DNA of 64,000 bases, from positions 23,614,535-23,678,534 of the forward strand of contig NC_058503.1 in assembly GCF_020382885.2 (NCBI RefSeq), given 5' to 3'. Below are positions 1-9,985 of the stretch, in pieces (the stretch's first letter is position 1; every line of letters starts with the position of its first letter). The position numbers were made by a program, and so were the translations under genes. This DNA comes from Scatophagus argus. Taxonomy: Eukaryota; Chordata; Actinopteri; Scatophagidae. The notes under the pieces were generated by a model. It made no database searches and was not told where the DNA came from. It worked only from the letters and a program-made list of their open reading frames with translations.

Positions 1-168
1 CTGGCGAGAGATAAGAGTAAATATAGTAAGATTATAATTCACGTCACTGCTAATGACACCCGGTTACGCCAGTCGGAGGTCACCAAAGCTAATCTGGAGT
101 CGGTGTGTAATTTGGCAAGAACTATGTTGGACTCTGTAGTGTTCTCTGGTCGCCTACCAAATCTGTGA
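1..168 (+). pseudogene. L2 LINE ORF1 fragment (SGNH-hydrolase-like)
   Basis: The first bases read as the middle of an L2 ORF1 protein, with [12 protein letters not shown] followed by LARTM and FSGRLPNL. The same protein is seen more fully at 9,480-9,690 and 35,710-36,060 and in reverse at 2,997-3,380. ORF1 proteins of CR1/L2-type LINEs are known to carry an esterase (SGNH) domain. The copy is cut by the window edge on the left and runs into a stop after a small deletion on the right. In the block that should read G-x-N-D the glycine is a threonine (TAND), so the copy is degenerate. Confidence 0.75.
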
Positions 169-922
169 TGACATGATCAGCCATGTCATCGCTCTGTCGC
201 TGGCTGTCACGGTGGTGTCCAGAAATTGAATCCCATAGAATTAGTGTCAGTGCCTTGTCCTCCCATAGTCAATTCAATTTCAATTCAATTCAATTTTTTT
301 AAAGTGCCAATTCATAACACAGTTATCTCAAGACACTTTACAGGTGTGTAAACAACAAGATAAGAGAATCAGAGAGAAACAGGTCCCAGGGCAAAACCCC
401 ACACTGAGTCAGCATTTGGTGACAGTGGAGAGGAAAAACTTTGTTTTAACAGGCAGAAACCTTGAGCAGAACCAGACTCAGTGAAGATGGCCTTCTGCTG
501 TGACTGCCTGGGAGGGAAAGGGGGGAGAAGAGAGACAGGGAGATGGAGAGAGACAGGAGAGGGAGAGAGGACAGACAGGGAGGATAGAGAGAACAGTGCA
601 AAGCAATAGCAGCAGGATCCGGGAAGGCCATGGATAGGGTTCTGGATCCAACAGCACTATCAGTGCAGTAGGCAGGGCCATAGAGGGCTCAGGATCCAGC
701 AGCAGTACCAGGCCTCAGGAGGGCGGGGTAGGAGATTCTGGATCCAGCAACTTGCTCCGGAAGTGCTAAGGAAAGATGGATCACAAGAGCTCCGGGGGAG
801 AGGACGAGTTAGTACTGTAATGGTGATGGGACATGATGAGTGAGTCCCCCTGCTCTGAAAGTTCAGTGTCTAAGGATCTCCCCCAGCTATCTAAACCTAT
901 GGCAGCACAGCTAGGGGTTGGT

Positions 923-2679
923 CTAACTATAGGCTTTGTCAAAAAGGAGGGTTTTAAGTCTACACTTAAACATAGAGAGGGTGTCTGTCGTCTGAACTGA
1001 GGCTGGTAATTGGTTCCACAGAAGAGGAGCTTGATAACTGAAGGCCCTGGCTCCATATTTATATTTGGAGATTCGTGGTGTTACCAGTAAGTCTGAATCT
1101 AAGGAATGCAGCATCCTAGAGGGCTGATATGGTTCAATGAGATCAGTGATATATGATGGTGCCAGACCATGCAAGGCTTTGTAGGTTAGGAAGAGGATCT
1201 TAAATTCTACTCTAAATTTTACTGGAAGCCAATGTAGAGAGGCCAGCACAGGTGAAATGTGGTCACGCCTCTTAGTCTTAGTCAGGACACGAGCTGCAGA
1301 GTTCTGAATGAGCTGCTGAGTCCTGAGGGACTTTTTAGGGCATCCTGACAAAAGAGAGTTACAGTAATAAAGCCTAGAGATAACAAAAGCATGGATGAGC
1401 TTCTCAGCAGCATCTAAGGAAAGGACATGCCTCATTTTTGCAATGTTACGAAGGTGGAAGTATGCAGTCTTTGGGATTTGTTTTATGTGAGTGTTGAAAG
1501 ACAAGTCCTGATCAAAGCTAATATCCAGGTTCTTTACAATGGTGCTAGAGGCAGGAGCTAGTCCGTTATGAAAGGCTTGAACCAGCTTAAAGCAGTTCCA
1601 TTTATACCAATTTGATTTTCTAGTCTCTGTAAAAGAATCTGGTGATCAACACTATGAAATGCAGCACTGAGGTCCAGAAGGACAAGTACTGAAACACTGT
1701 CCTGGTCAGAGACCATTAACAGGTTGTTGGTGACTTTTACTAGTGCGGTCTCTGTGCTGTTATGTTCCCTAAAACCTGACTGAAAGACTTCGAATAGGCT
1801 GTTATTGCGAAGATACTTGCACAGCTGACTGGCGACAACTTTCTCCAAAATTCTTGAAGTGAAGACCAGATTGGAGATAGGCCTATAATATGCTAAAACC
1901 CCTGGATCAAGAGTGGGCTTTTCTAGCAGAGGTTTGATTACAGCAACTTTAATCCTCTGTGGGACATAGCCTGATGTCAGGGACAAATTAATAATGTCTA
2001 GTAAGGAGATGCCAAGTAAAGGGAACACTTCCTTAAGTAGCCCAGTAGGAATAGAATCTAAGAAACAGGTTGTGGATTTAGAGGAGGAAAGGATAGAAGC
2101 CAATTGTTGATGGTTGATAGGAAGAAATGAGTCCAGGTACGTATCTGAGTTAGTGGTTATCTCTAATGCGGCTGCATTCACGGACAAATTTGTGGTAGGT
2201 GATGCTAGGAGGTATTGAACGTTATCTTTAATGGTTACAATTTTTTCATTAAAGTAGTTCATGAAATCCTTGCTGCTGAGATGTGGAGGAATGGATTGCT
2301 CAATAGAGTTATGACTCTGGGTCAGCCTGGCTACAGTGCTGAATAGAAACCTGGGGCAGTTCTTATTTTCTTCTATGAGTGATGAGTTATAACTGGCTCT
2401 GGCTGTACGGAGTGCTGCCTTGTATGTTTTTAGACTATCTTGCCAGGCCTGATAGAATTCATCCTTTTTTGTTGAATGCCATTTCTTCTCTATGTGTCGT
2501 GATCTTTGCTTTAACTCGTGTGTTTCCTGGGTGTACCACGGAGCAGAGCTTCTTCTAGTTCTATTCTTTTTAGATCGAGGTGAAATTAGGTTGAGCGTGC
2601 TGTGCAATGAGCCTGCAATGCTATCAACAAAGTTATCAATGTCATGGCAACTAGGGGTAGTGCATGAGTCCCCTGACAC
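923..2679 (-). pseudogene. L2 ORF2, reverse transcriptase with deleted catalytic core
   Basis: Two open stretches belong to one ORF2. The upstream one (2,679-1,558, 373 aa) has the endonuclease-RT linker, then YYRPISNL, GFREHNSTETALVKVT and VLLDLSAAFHSVDHQILLQ, which are RT motifs of the L2 clade. The downstream one (1,504-923, 193 aa) has the L2 C-terminal block IQNSAARVLTKTKRRDHISP and [14 protein letters not shown]. The segment between them, which in other copies carries [11 protein letters not shown] and [10 protein letters not shown], is absent. The element cannot have been autonomous in this state. Confidence 0.85.
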
Positions 2680-2996
2680 GCTGAGCCTGGGTATTGTACT
2701 AAGAATCGACGGAACTGCTTCCTTAAATTTGGCTATGGCATTATCAGACAGACATCTAGTGAGAGTGCTTCTGCTCGGTTCTGTGCAATCGGCTAAAAGA
2801 AAATCAAAAGTTATTAAATGATTGATGATGTCAGATTATCTTGAACAGCTCCTCTACTACGTACATCAATTTTAGGTCTAAATAAACGAGGAACAGACAC
2901 AGTCTCTATGGGGTTTTGGGCAGGTGACTGCTCTAAGAGAAGCACAGAGAAGTGTGTAGCACTGCAGCTCTGCCTCCTGGTGTCAGCTCTGAACTG

Positions 2997-3380
2997 TCAG
3001 GGTGTTGGGATGCTGATAAAATTGGCCAAATTACTAGAAATAAGAGCTGCTCCGCCCAAAGTGGGATGGATGCAGTCTCTCCTAATTAGACCAGGTTTTC
3101 CCCAGAAGGCCTGCCAATTGTTAACAAAGCCCACACCATTTGCTGGGCACCACCTCGATAACCAGCGACTGAAGGATGAATAGCGGCTATACATTTCATC
3201 ACTGGCCGAATTGGGCAGGGGTCCAGAGAAAACTACAGAGTCCGACATTGTTTTGGCATATGAACACACCGACTCAACATTAACTTTAGTGACCTCCGAT
3301 TGGCGTAGACGGATGTCATTACTGCCGACGTGAATAACAATCTTACTGTATTTACGTTTAACCTCGGCCAGCAGATTCAA
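2997..3380 (-). pseudogene. L2 ORF1, C-terminal half of the SGNH-hydrolase domain
   Basis: A 127-aa open stretch. It keeps two of the blocks typical of SGNH/GDSL hydrolases: [15 protein letters not shown] (G-x-N-D block) and [15 protein letters not shown] (D-x-x-H block near the C-terminus). The first block with the catalytic serine (GDSVLRY in the copy at 35,770) lies beyond the break at 3,395. In CR1/L2 LINEs this domain is thought to act on lipids or membranes. That role is family knowledge and nothing here tests it. Confidence 0.75.
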
Positions 3381-3395
3381 ATTTGATTCAATGTT

Positions 3396-3631
3396 GCCCG
3401 CTCTTGCCCCAGGACAAAAAGGTTTACTATAGCAGATGCCTCTCTGAGAATGCTGTAGACAGAGTTAGGGATGCAGTCCCATCACAGCTCTCTTCAGCAC
3501 TATGTACTAGTACAACAAAGCATACTGATTTAAATATTATATATTATAGTATAACTCAAATATCTGAACACTGAAGCTCTCTCTCTCTCTCTCTCTCAAC
3601 CCAACCTGTCAAGGCAGATGGCCGCCCATCT
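3396..3631. other. No gene; junction DNA with a (TC)n run
   Basis: No coding signal is convincing here. A (TC)n microsatellite lies at about 3,574-3,598. From 3,599 the sequence (AACCCAACCTGTCAAGGCAG and onward) is the start of an L2-type 3' tail that also occurs at 16,705-16,745, but here it jumps directly into the C-terminal coding part of another L2 copy. Confidence 0.6.
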
Positions 3632-5303
3632 ACTTACATATAAGGCCCTAAATGGACTCGCCCCAACATACCTGCAGGATCTAATAGTCCCATATATTCC
3701 CAATAGAACACTCAGATCACAGAGTGCAGGTCTACTTGCAGGTCCCAGAATTCACAAAAGTGGAACGGGAGGACGAGCCTTTAGCTATCAGGCACCCCTA
3801 CTGTGGAACCAGTTGCCAATCTGGGTTCAACAGGCAGACAGCACCTCCAGTTTTAACACCAGACTTAAAACCTTTCTGTTTAGTAAAGCATATAGTTAGC
3901 CTCAAACAAAGTGTGTAGGGCTGGTAGGCATAGTTACAGTCACTTCGTGATATACAGCCACAGGTAGAATAGGTCTGACTAACTATTGTCAGGATCAGGC
4001 TCAAACAGGACTCAGATGCAGAGATAGTTGCACAACTGCTGTCTTTATTCGTATTCTCAGTCTTGAGTTTCTCACACAGAGTGATGAAACAACAGGCTAT
4101 CAGATTACCTGAGGCGGAGAGAAGCGTGACTATGAAATCTACTAGAGAAAAGAAACAAAAGAGCTTTTAAGATTTCCGAGGGAAATATCTACTCTAACTA
4201 CAACTGAAAACGGTCCCATAGGAGGAAAGAATAACTAGAAAAGAAAAACTAACTGGAGAACAAAAAATCACTCGCAAAGCTGAGAACAAAACTACTATCT
4301 ACAAAGATAACTACTAACGAACTAAAAATCACTCCTAAGGAGGATAACAAAAGCAAAGCACAAAAACCTGATACTATTCTATAGATAAAAGAGATCTAAG
4401 CTATGAAAATTACAACAAAAATTCACTCTGTGACAGAGGCAAGAGTTACTTTTCAAAATAAACAGGAAATGACGAGACATAAAACCAAAACGAGACAATA
4501 CCTCACCGCTGTGTGACAACTGTTAATCTTTAAATCTCTATCATAGCTAAGCTGCTATAGGCCTATGCTGCCGGGGGACACAAACATGATCCACCAAGCA
4601 GTTCCCCCTCCTCCTTTTCCTCTTCTTCCTCTCCCCTCGTCAGATTAACATACAGTTCATTATTTTATGTCACTAACTGTGTGTCCAGTTCTCCTCGTAG
4701 TTTTGTGTCTCTCCCTCCCTTTCTCTCTCTCCCTCTCTCTCTCCGTATCTTTCTGCAGGTATCTCTCCATCCAGATCTTCATGTTGAACTGCATCCGGCC
4801 CTACGACCAACCCAGTGTCTTCTGTGCACCGACTATCAGCGGGGTGGTTCTCCCTTGCGGGCCGGGTCCTGCTCAGGGTTTCCTCAGCATTTCACCATGC
4901 AGCATTTCATAATAATTTCATTATTATAATTTCAGTCTCGTGAAATGTTAAAATCATATTGAGGTGGTATGGAAAGTGAAACTGAACGGATGAATGAAAA
5001 TTTTTATGAGTTGAGATTTTGTTTTATTTGTCTTTTTGGTAATGTCATTCTCATGTTGTTAACTGCTTTCCTGCCTGTACAACATCCACTGCACGTCTGC
5101 CCGTCCTGGGTGAGGGATCCCTCCTCTGTTGCTCACCCTGAGGTTTCTCCCAGTGTTTTCCTGTTAAATGTTTTTCTGGGAGTTTTTCCTCAGTTGATGT
5201 GAGGGTCGAAGGGCAGAGGATGTTGCTGATGTTATGTTAAGCCCTTTGAGACAAACTACTTGTAAAAATGGGCTGTACAAATAAAGTTGTCTTGTCTTGT
5301 CTT
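3632..5303 (+). mobile_element. L2-type LINE 3' end (C-terminal ORF2 plus 3' UTR), split by an LTR-like insert
   Basis: Coding remnant 3,632-3,899 reads [21 protein letters not shown] and ends FLFSKAYS, the usual L2 C-terminus. The 3' UTR follows, is interrupted at 3,987-4,518, resumes at 4,519 and ends near 5,303 with ACAAATAAAGTTGTCTTGTC and a short TCTTG repeat. The same UTR occurs at 31,846-34,331, where the interruption is absent but a Tc1 element sits 30 bp upstream instead. The two copies therefore give natural empty sites for each other. Confidence 0.85.
3987..4518 (-). mobile_element. Solo-LTR-like element, 532 bp
   Basis: The insert starts TGTCAGGATC and ends TGTGACA on the + strand, so it has TG...CA ends, with TGTCA/TGACA as a 5-bp terminal inverted repeat. 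It is flanked by 5-bp direct repeats ACTAT (3,982-3,986) and ACTGT (4,519-4,523). The uninterrupted site with a single ACTGT is seen at 33,509-33,513. A TTTATT at 4,044-4,049 would be an AATAAA signal near the end if the LTR is on the minus strand. No coding sequence is present. A solo LTR is the best reading. The family is not identified. Confidence 0.55.
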
Positions 5304-5505
5304 GAGCCGGGGATCCGAGGTTTCTGCCTTCTAAAAGGCAGTTTTTCCTCCCCACTGTCGCCAAGTGCTTGCTCAAGGGAGAATGTTGGATTCTCTATAT
5401 TACAATTTAATTAAAGAGTTTCGTCTAGACCTGCTCTAATTGGAAAGTGTCATGAGATAACTTTTGTTGTGAATTGGTGCTGTATAATAAACTGAACTGA
5501 ATTGA
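5304..5505 (+). repeat. L2-type 3' tail
   Basis: Common fish L2 3' tail: TTCTGCCTTCTAAAAGGCAG, then TGTCGCCAAGTGCTTGCTCA, GGAAAGTGTCATGAGATAAC and a terminal AACTGAACTGAATTGAA. The same tail is at 16,745-16,915 and 56,750-56,865 and in reverse at 250-430. It abuts an L2 coding fragment on its right, so the junction is a composite of two copies. Confidence 0.75.
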
Positions 5506-6690
5506 AAGTATCAAGATGTATGGAGAGGAAGTGGTACTCCTCCAAATCAGTTGAACTCCAGACTGCCTGGGGAGATAGTTTACTGATGTATGAAAAGGCC
5601 CTTCGGAAAGCCAGAACACCTTATTATTCATCATTAACAGAACAAAACAAGAACAACCCCCGTTTTCTCTTTAACGCTGTAGCTAGCCTTGTATTCCCGC
5701 AGCTGTTAGTAGTGAAGACTTTGAGTTTCTTCACCAATAAAATCACTAACATTAGAGAAAAAAATCTATCAAGATCTCTCCACAATAGCCAATATAGTCC
5801 TCCAATTTTAGTCCTAATTCACCTCTGGACAGCTTCCTGTCCATAGACCTCCCTGAGCTCACCTCCAGCATTAATAAATCTAACCCAACTACATGTCTCT
5901 TAGACCCCATCCCAACTAAGCTCCTCAAGGATGTCTTTCCTCTGATTGGGGCATCCTTATTAGATCAGATCAGCTCATCTTTAACAACACGTTATGTGCC
6001 ACAGGTGTTTAAAACTGCTGTTATCAGACCTTTACTTAAAAAACCTTCACTTGACCCAGACATCTTAGCAAACTATAGGCCGATATCCAACCTCCCGTTT
6101 GTTTCTAAGATACTTGAAAGAGTAGTTGCAAGTCAGTTAACTGATCACCTACGCAGGAACAGTCTGCTTGAAGTGTTTCAGTCTGGTTTCAGAGCCCATC
6201 ACAGCACAGAAACAGCACTGGTTAAAGTTACAAAGGACCTCCTCATGGCATCAGACTGTGGACTTGTCTCTATACTTGTTCTACTGGATCTCAGTGCTGC
6301 TTTTGACACTGTAGATCACAGCATTTTATTACACAGATTAGAACATGAGACTAAAATCACAAGGACAGCACTAGGCTGGTTTAAGTCATATTTATCAGAT
6401 AGATTTCACTTAAGGTTAATGATGTTTCCTCATCACTATAAGGATTAATCATGGTGTTCCACAGGGTTCAGTGTTCAGGCCGATCCTGTTCACTTTATAC
6501 ATGCTCCCTCTAGGAAATATTATTCAGAAACATGGCATAAACTTTCATTGTTATGCTGATGATACGCCGCTGTACTTATCAATAAAGCCTGAAGAAACAG
6601 AGCTGTTAGCCAGACTTCAGGCATGTCTTAAGGACATAAAGGACTGGATGTCTTTTCAGGATCTAATAGTCCCATATAGTCCCAGTTGAA
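5506..6690 (+). pseudogene. L2 ORF2 fragment with reverse transcriptase
   Basis: Three open stretches follow each other: a linker (5,502-5,846, KARTPYYSSLTEQNKNNPRF), the RT fingers and palm (5,996-6,448; NYRPISNLPFVSKILERVV, GFRAHHSTETALVKVT, DLSAAFDTVDHSILLHRL) and the YADD region (6,471-6,689, [19 protein letters not shown]). The catalytic YADD is kept. Frames change between the stretches, and after KDIKDWM the reading jumps to QDLIVPYSPS, which belongs about 200 codons further on, so a large internal deletion lies at about 6,650. This piece begins the duplicated block that lies downstream of OR1. Confidence 0.85.
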
Positions 6691-7032
6691 CACTCATGAA
6701 TTTGAATTCAAATTCTCATCTTTGGTCATGAGCTCTGAGTAGTGACCGAAAGGATGGAATCACAGATACATGTGGCTGAAATGGGCTTCCTCCATAGGAT
6801 GGCTGAGTCAGGAGCTCTGACCTGGTCCATGGGAAGAACAATTGACTGGATATTTTATTTAGAGCAAGGAACAAATGGAGTCAAATTCAGTGTGCGTGGA
6901 CACATACTTGGCCAATAAAGGTGATTCTGGCCCTGAACTGTTCTGAGAGGAAATAGAATTTAATATTGCATAGCTTATGATGATCATTGCTGCTGCTGCA
7001 CTGCAATTTCCCAGCCTGGGATCAATAAAGTA

Positions 7033-7080
<48 letters not shown>

Positions 7081-7773
7081 ATTGGTACTAAGCTGAACTA
7101 CAGTACAGACATTGTTTGTTTGTTTGTCAGTCTAATAATTGTAATTCAGCTCATGAATAAGTAGAGATTGTATCCAATATGTCATTGTTTCACAGCAACA
7201 ACTGCATGTTGTGTATCTCTTTCAATCAAATTTGAATCCACTTTGCCTCACAAGACACCAAATCACAGTCTGGAGTACATGATTTCGCTTTCAAGGTATT
7301 TAATTTAAAATGCTGACATGCTCATTTCATGACCTACATGAGATTTAACAACACACCCAGACAATGTAAGAAAATATGGAATAATACAACATTAGTGGTT
7401 TGATGATTTGGTTTTCTGCAGTGAATGAAAAAGTAAGTGAAATAATTAACAGTGAGAAAAGAAGAAAAAAACTCTGGTGTTTTGACACAGCAAACCTGAT
7501 GAAGATCCTAAAAGGAAACATGCTGGGCTCACAAAAGTTCTTCATTTAGTGTTGCTGCAGTGTTGATTGTTTTGTTAAAAAGAACAGTCTAGTTCATAGA
7601 CATTATTCATTACATTGATGAAACTGATGATACTCCTTACTGTACACGAGTGCTACAGAAACAAATCCTCACATTAAGGTCCTTTTCAAGGATCACAGAA
7701 ATCACATCTCTAAATGATTATGACAGGAGGACAGTGACTGTGCAGTTATCGTTTGTTTGTTCATTAGATCTTG
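6691..7773. repeat. Duplicated downstream flank of OR1
   Basis: No host gene. The block from about 6,700 to the OR1 stop codon is nearly the same as 19,200-20,253 (OR2) and 41,740-42,772 (OR5). Its left end (6,716-6,830) is a LINE chip: on the + strand it reads FGHEL, VVTER and AEMGFLHRM, as in the C-terminus of the LINE family at 56,870-58,500. The OR1 copy has a (TATC)n expansion at 7,033-7,080 that the other two lack. Since the L2 piece, the LINE chip and the receptor flank are joined the same way in all three, they were duplicated as one unit. Confidence 0.75.
7033..7080. repeat. (TATC)n microsatellite
   Basis: About twelve TATC units, following GATCAATAAAG. It is absent from the paralogous flanks of OR2 and OR5, so it expanded or was inserted after the duplication. 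Confidence 0.95.
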
Positions 7774-8688
7774 TTACTTACACAGCAGCTTCTTGAGGTG
7801 TTTATAGATTTCTTTCATTTTCAGTCCATATATGATTGGATTAAAGAGAGGATGATACAGGATGATTTGTAATGTTATTATGAAGCGGGCAGTTTTAGGA
7901 AAATCAGTTTCCAGTCGCAGTAAAAGCACATCAAATGTAATCAAACAGGAAAAGTTGGTCAAAACCATCAAGTGTGGTAAACAAGTCTGTGCAGCTTTTC
8001 TTCTGACTTCTCTACAACTTCGATAGGATATTATAAATATTCTGGTGTATGTAAAAAGGATAAAGAGCACAGGTAGAAGTACAAGATTTACCAAAATAAC
8101 CAAACCATATATATTCAGCAGCCTTGAACTCTCACAGTGAAGTTTGTAAACTGTGCTGTTACAAATGATTCCTTTGAAAGTAAAGTTACAGAGTTTCTTA
8201 TTAGCATTCATTACAGGTGGTACTGCCGCCTGACAAACAGGCACAAGCCAAGCTAAAGCCAGAAATATACTGACAGTTGTTTTCCTCATGATAGCTGGAT
8301 ACTGCAGAGGTTTACATATGGACACATATCTGTCATAAGACATGGCTGCCAACAGTAAGAACTCTGAACCAGCTAAATAGTAAAATATAAACCACTGAAA
8401 GAGGCAGGCTGAATAAGATATGATCTGTTTCTCAGATAAAAAGTCAATCAACAGCTTTGGGTAGATCGCAGTGCTGAAAACAAGAGAGTTGATTAACAGA
8501 GCTGCAATGAAAATGTACATGGGCTCATGGAGGTTTTGATGAATCCAGATGAGATACACAACAGTAGAATTACTGCAGATTATTAGAATATAAGCTGTGA
8601 ACATGATGACAAAATAAAGATATCTGTATTTGTACAAATCCACGTACCCATCAACAGTTATATATGTTACATTTACTCTGTTATCCAT
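7774..8688 (-). CDS. Olfactory receptor OR1 (group A)
   Basis: A 304-aa intronless seven-transmembrane receptor, the usual length for a fish OR. Landmarks: N-glycosylation site N6 (NVT); TM1 about 24-46; LHEPMY 53-58 leading into TM2; C95 at the top of TM3 for the TM3-ECL2 disulphide; MSYDRYVSICKP 116-127 (G-protein contact); TM4 about 138-158; ECL2 cysteines 167, 176 and 185; TM5 about 192-216; KAAQTCLPHL 231-240 opening TM6; PLFNPIIYGLK 280-290 in TM7. These mark odorant receptors, which couple to Golf in cilia of olfactory neurons. The start is the Met that follows an A-rich leader and is conserved in the group as MDN. Group-specific residues here: LVFSTA at 69-74, YYLAGSE at 103-109 and AAVPPVM at 154-160. 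By type it resembles the teleost delta-like ORs. That assignment needs a tree. Confidence 0.96.
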   Translation of the reverse strand: MDNRVNVTYITVDGYVDLYKYRYLYFVIMFTAYILIICSNSTVVYLIWIHQNLHEPMYIFIAALLINSLVFSTAIYPKLLIDFLSEKQIISYSACLFQWFIFYYLAGSEFLLLAAMSYDRYVSICKPLQYPAIMRKTTVSIFLALAWLVPVCQAAVPPVMNANKKLCNFTFKGIICNSTVYKLHCESSRLLNIYGLVILVNLVLLPVLFILFTYTRIFIISYRSCREVRRKAAQTCLPHLMVLTNFSCLITFDVLLLRLETDFPKTARFIITLQIILYHPLFNPIIYGLKMKEIYKHLKKLLCK

Positions 8689-8866
8689 TAAGTTAATCCA
8701 GACAAACTGTTAACAGACAAGACTACTTTCAGTCTTTAAGTCACGATTACATTAACATACCTCATGCAGCAGCTCGTGAGCTTGATTGCACGTGTGTTCG
8801 TTGAAATATTGCAGGAACGACAAAAATTGAAAATGCTGACAATGAACTCACTGAGTTTGTGGGCTG

Positions 8867-8957
8867 TTTTTATATCAGTTTGCATTGTCCTCCACGGATC
8901 TCATTAAAGTCTTCACCAAACACTCCTGTCATCTGAACAGTTTCATCAAACTCTAGA
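8867..8957 (-). promoter_or_regulatory. Conserved upstream module of OR1
   Basis: On the gene strand a perfect TATAAAAA (8,874-8,867) lies about 180 bp before the start codon. Upstream of it comes ACTTTAATGAGATCCGTGGAG (reverse of 8,890-8,910) and then a TTTGATGAAA-type string (8,941-8,952). All ten receptor genes have this order of elements, although the DNA between them has diverged. TAATGA suits homeodomain factors such as Lhx2, known OR regulators. The promoter role is inferred. Confidence 0.55.
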
Positions 8958-8959
8958 GA

Positions 8960-9239
8960 TTTGAACCTTTTTTTGAATTTTACTGGATTCTTGCCTCTAT
9001 CACACTTTGCAACTGCATTGCAATCCTTATTACTACAGAAACAGTTTTTAAGTGTTTTATGTTTATGTTGACTGGTTACAGTCTTTGCTGAGCAATACAT
9101 TATGGGAACATTCAACACTAAAGAAAGGCAAATAAATGTAGAAAAAACAAAATGAAAAGTTGAACAAACAAAAACCAAACAAACCCCCATCAGACAAGAT
9201 GAGATGCAACTCACGTCTGTACAGGAGTATTCATAGCCT
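8960..9239. other. No recognised feature
   Basis: This stretch follows the OR1 upstream module. The open frame at 8,870-9,214 on the minus strand has no recognisable domain and no match to the receptor or LINE proteins. I treat it as chance. Confidence 0.5.
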
Positions 9240-9985
9240 TGGAGGCGAGGCTAAGTGAGTTAGCGCCGTACTCTAGATCATAGTCCAGCAGCCCCGGTAG
9301 CTAGCCAGCAGCAGTTAGCCTGTGCGGACCGGCCTGGCTTAGCTGCTGTTAGTCCCCGAGCAGCCGGGAAGTCAGGGAGGTTGGGTGGCGGTTCAAAGGA
9401 AGTGTAGCCTGAAACAAAGGCCCGTGGTTCCCCACCAGCTGCTTTACGTATTGAAACGTTTTTCCCCACTCAGCGACACACCCACTGAGAAACCAACCGT
9501 GGGTATTAGCGATTCTGTTTTGCGATACATGAAGCTGACACCAGCGATCATAGTCAAATGCATCCCGGGGGCCAGAGCAGGCGACATACAGGGCAACTTA
9601 AAGCTGCTGGTGAGAGATAAGCGTAAATATGGTAATATGGTAAATATAGATTGTAACTCGCGTCTGCGCTAATGACACCCGGCTACGCCAGTAGGAGGTC
9701 ACCAAAGTTAGGGTAGGGGTGGTGCGGCTCTTATTTCCACCAATATGGCCAAGTTTATTAGACAACCAACCCCCTGGTTGTCTAATAAACTTGAGGCCAG
9801 GAGGCAGAGTCGCTGTCTTACACACTTCTCTGCTGCTTCTGTAGGACTGCCGCTGTAGCTGACGCTCGCAGTACGGCAATGTGTTAACATGGCAATGCCA
9901 GAAGTTAGGGTGCAATCATCGTATTTGAGTTCTGATTGTTTTTTGTTCGTGTGAATTTGTGGTGGGGCATCCTGCATTATGATCT
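9240..9985 (+). pseudogene. L2 LINE 5' region with ORF1 fragment
   Basis: Contains the L2 5' region and ORF1. From 9,448 the reading is FSPLSDTPTEKPTVGISDSV (the catalytic block is ISDS here, GDS in the copy at 35,770), then LRYMKLTPAIIVKCIPGARA and GDIQGNLKLLVRDKRKYG. The G-x-N-D block is out of frame at 9,660-9,680, and a block reading GGAALISTN-like residues follows near 9,720. A perfect 18-bp hairpin sits at 9,751-9,792. The BEL/Pao fossil begins just to the right, so this L2 copy was probably its target. Confidence 0.7.
9751..9792. repeat. Perfect inverted repeat (18-bp arms, 6-nt loop)
   Basis: Left arm AAGTTTATTAGACAACCA (9,751-9,768), loop ACCCCC, right arm TGGTTGTCTAATAAACTT (9,775-9,792). 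The arms are exact reverse complements. The related L2 ORF1 copy at 2,997-3,060 has no such hairpin at the same place. Confidence 0.9.

Larger units (their letters stand above)
250..3395 (-). mobile_element. L2-type LINE, nearly full length but internally deleted
   Basis: Read on the minus strand the order is ORF1 (3,380-2,997), a remnant of the endonuclease end (about 2,860-2,680), reverse transcriptase (2,679-1,558), C-terminal domain (1,504-923) and a 3' UTR that ends in AATTGAATTG-type repeats (about 300-250). The reverse transcriptase stops after motif 4 and the C-terminal part restarts after the YADD block, so the catalytic core is missing. Most of the endonuclease is also gone. The 3' UTR contains the fish L2 signature seen many times in this window (sense strand: GTGTCTTGAGATAACT, then GAATTGGC and an AATTGAATTG tail). 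Confidence 0.85.

Noticed and set aside
7345-7545. 66-aa minus-strand open frame in the downstream flanks of OR1, OR2 and OR5
   Set aside because: It recurs only because the flanks are duplicated. There is no domain, and the OR5 copy has an internal deletion. A second, lost exon cannot be ruled out but nothing supports it.
7768-7785. GTAAGT splice-donor match overlapping the last codons of group A receptors
   Set aside because: It is absent from groups B and C, and these receptors are normally single-exon in the coding part. Probably chance in TGTAAGTAA.
8706-8760. Possible short 5' leader intron of OR1: a GAG|GTATGT donor at 8,760 and a TTAACAG acceptor at 8,707 on the gene strand, with loosely similar pairs before OR4 and OR6
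   Set aside because: The implied introns are only about 50 bp, shorter than normal fish introns, and the donor and acceptor strings are not conserved across groups. RNA-seq would decide.
8870-9214. 114-aa minus-strand open frame upstream of OR1
   Set aside because: No domain, it overlaps the conserved upstream module, and it is not present in the paralogous flanks.
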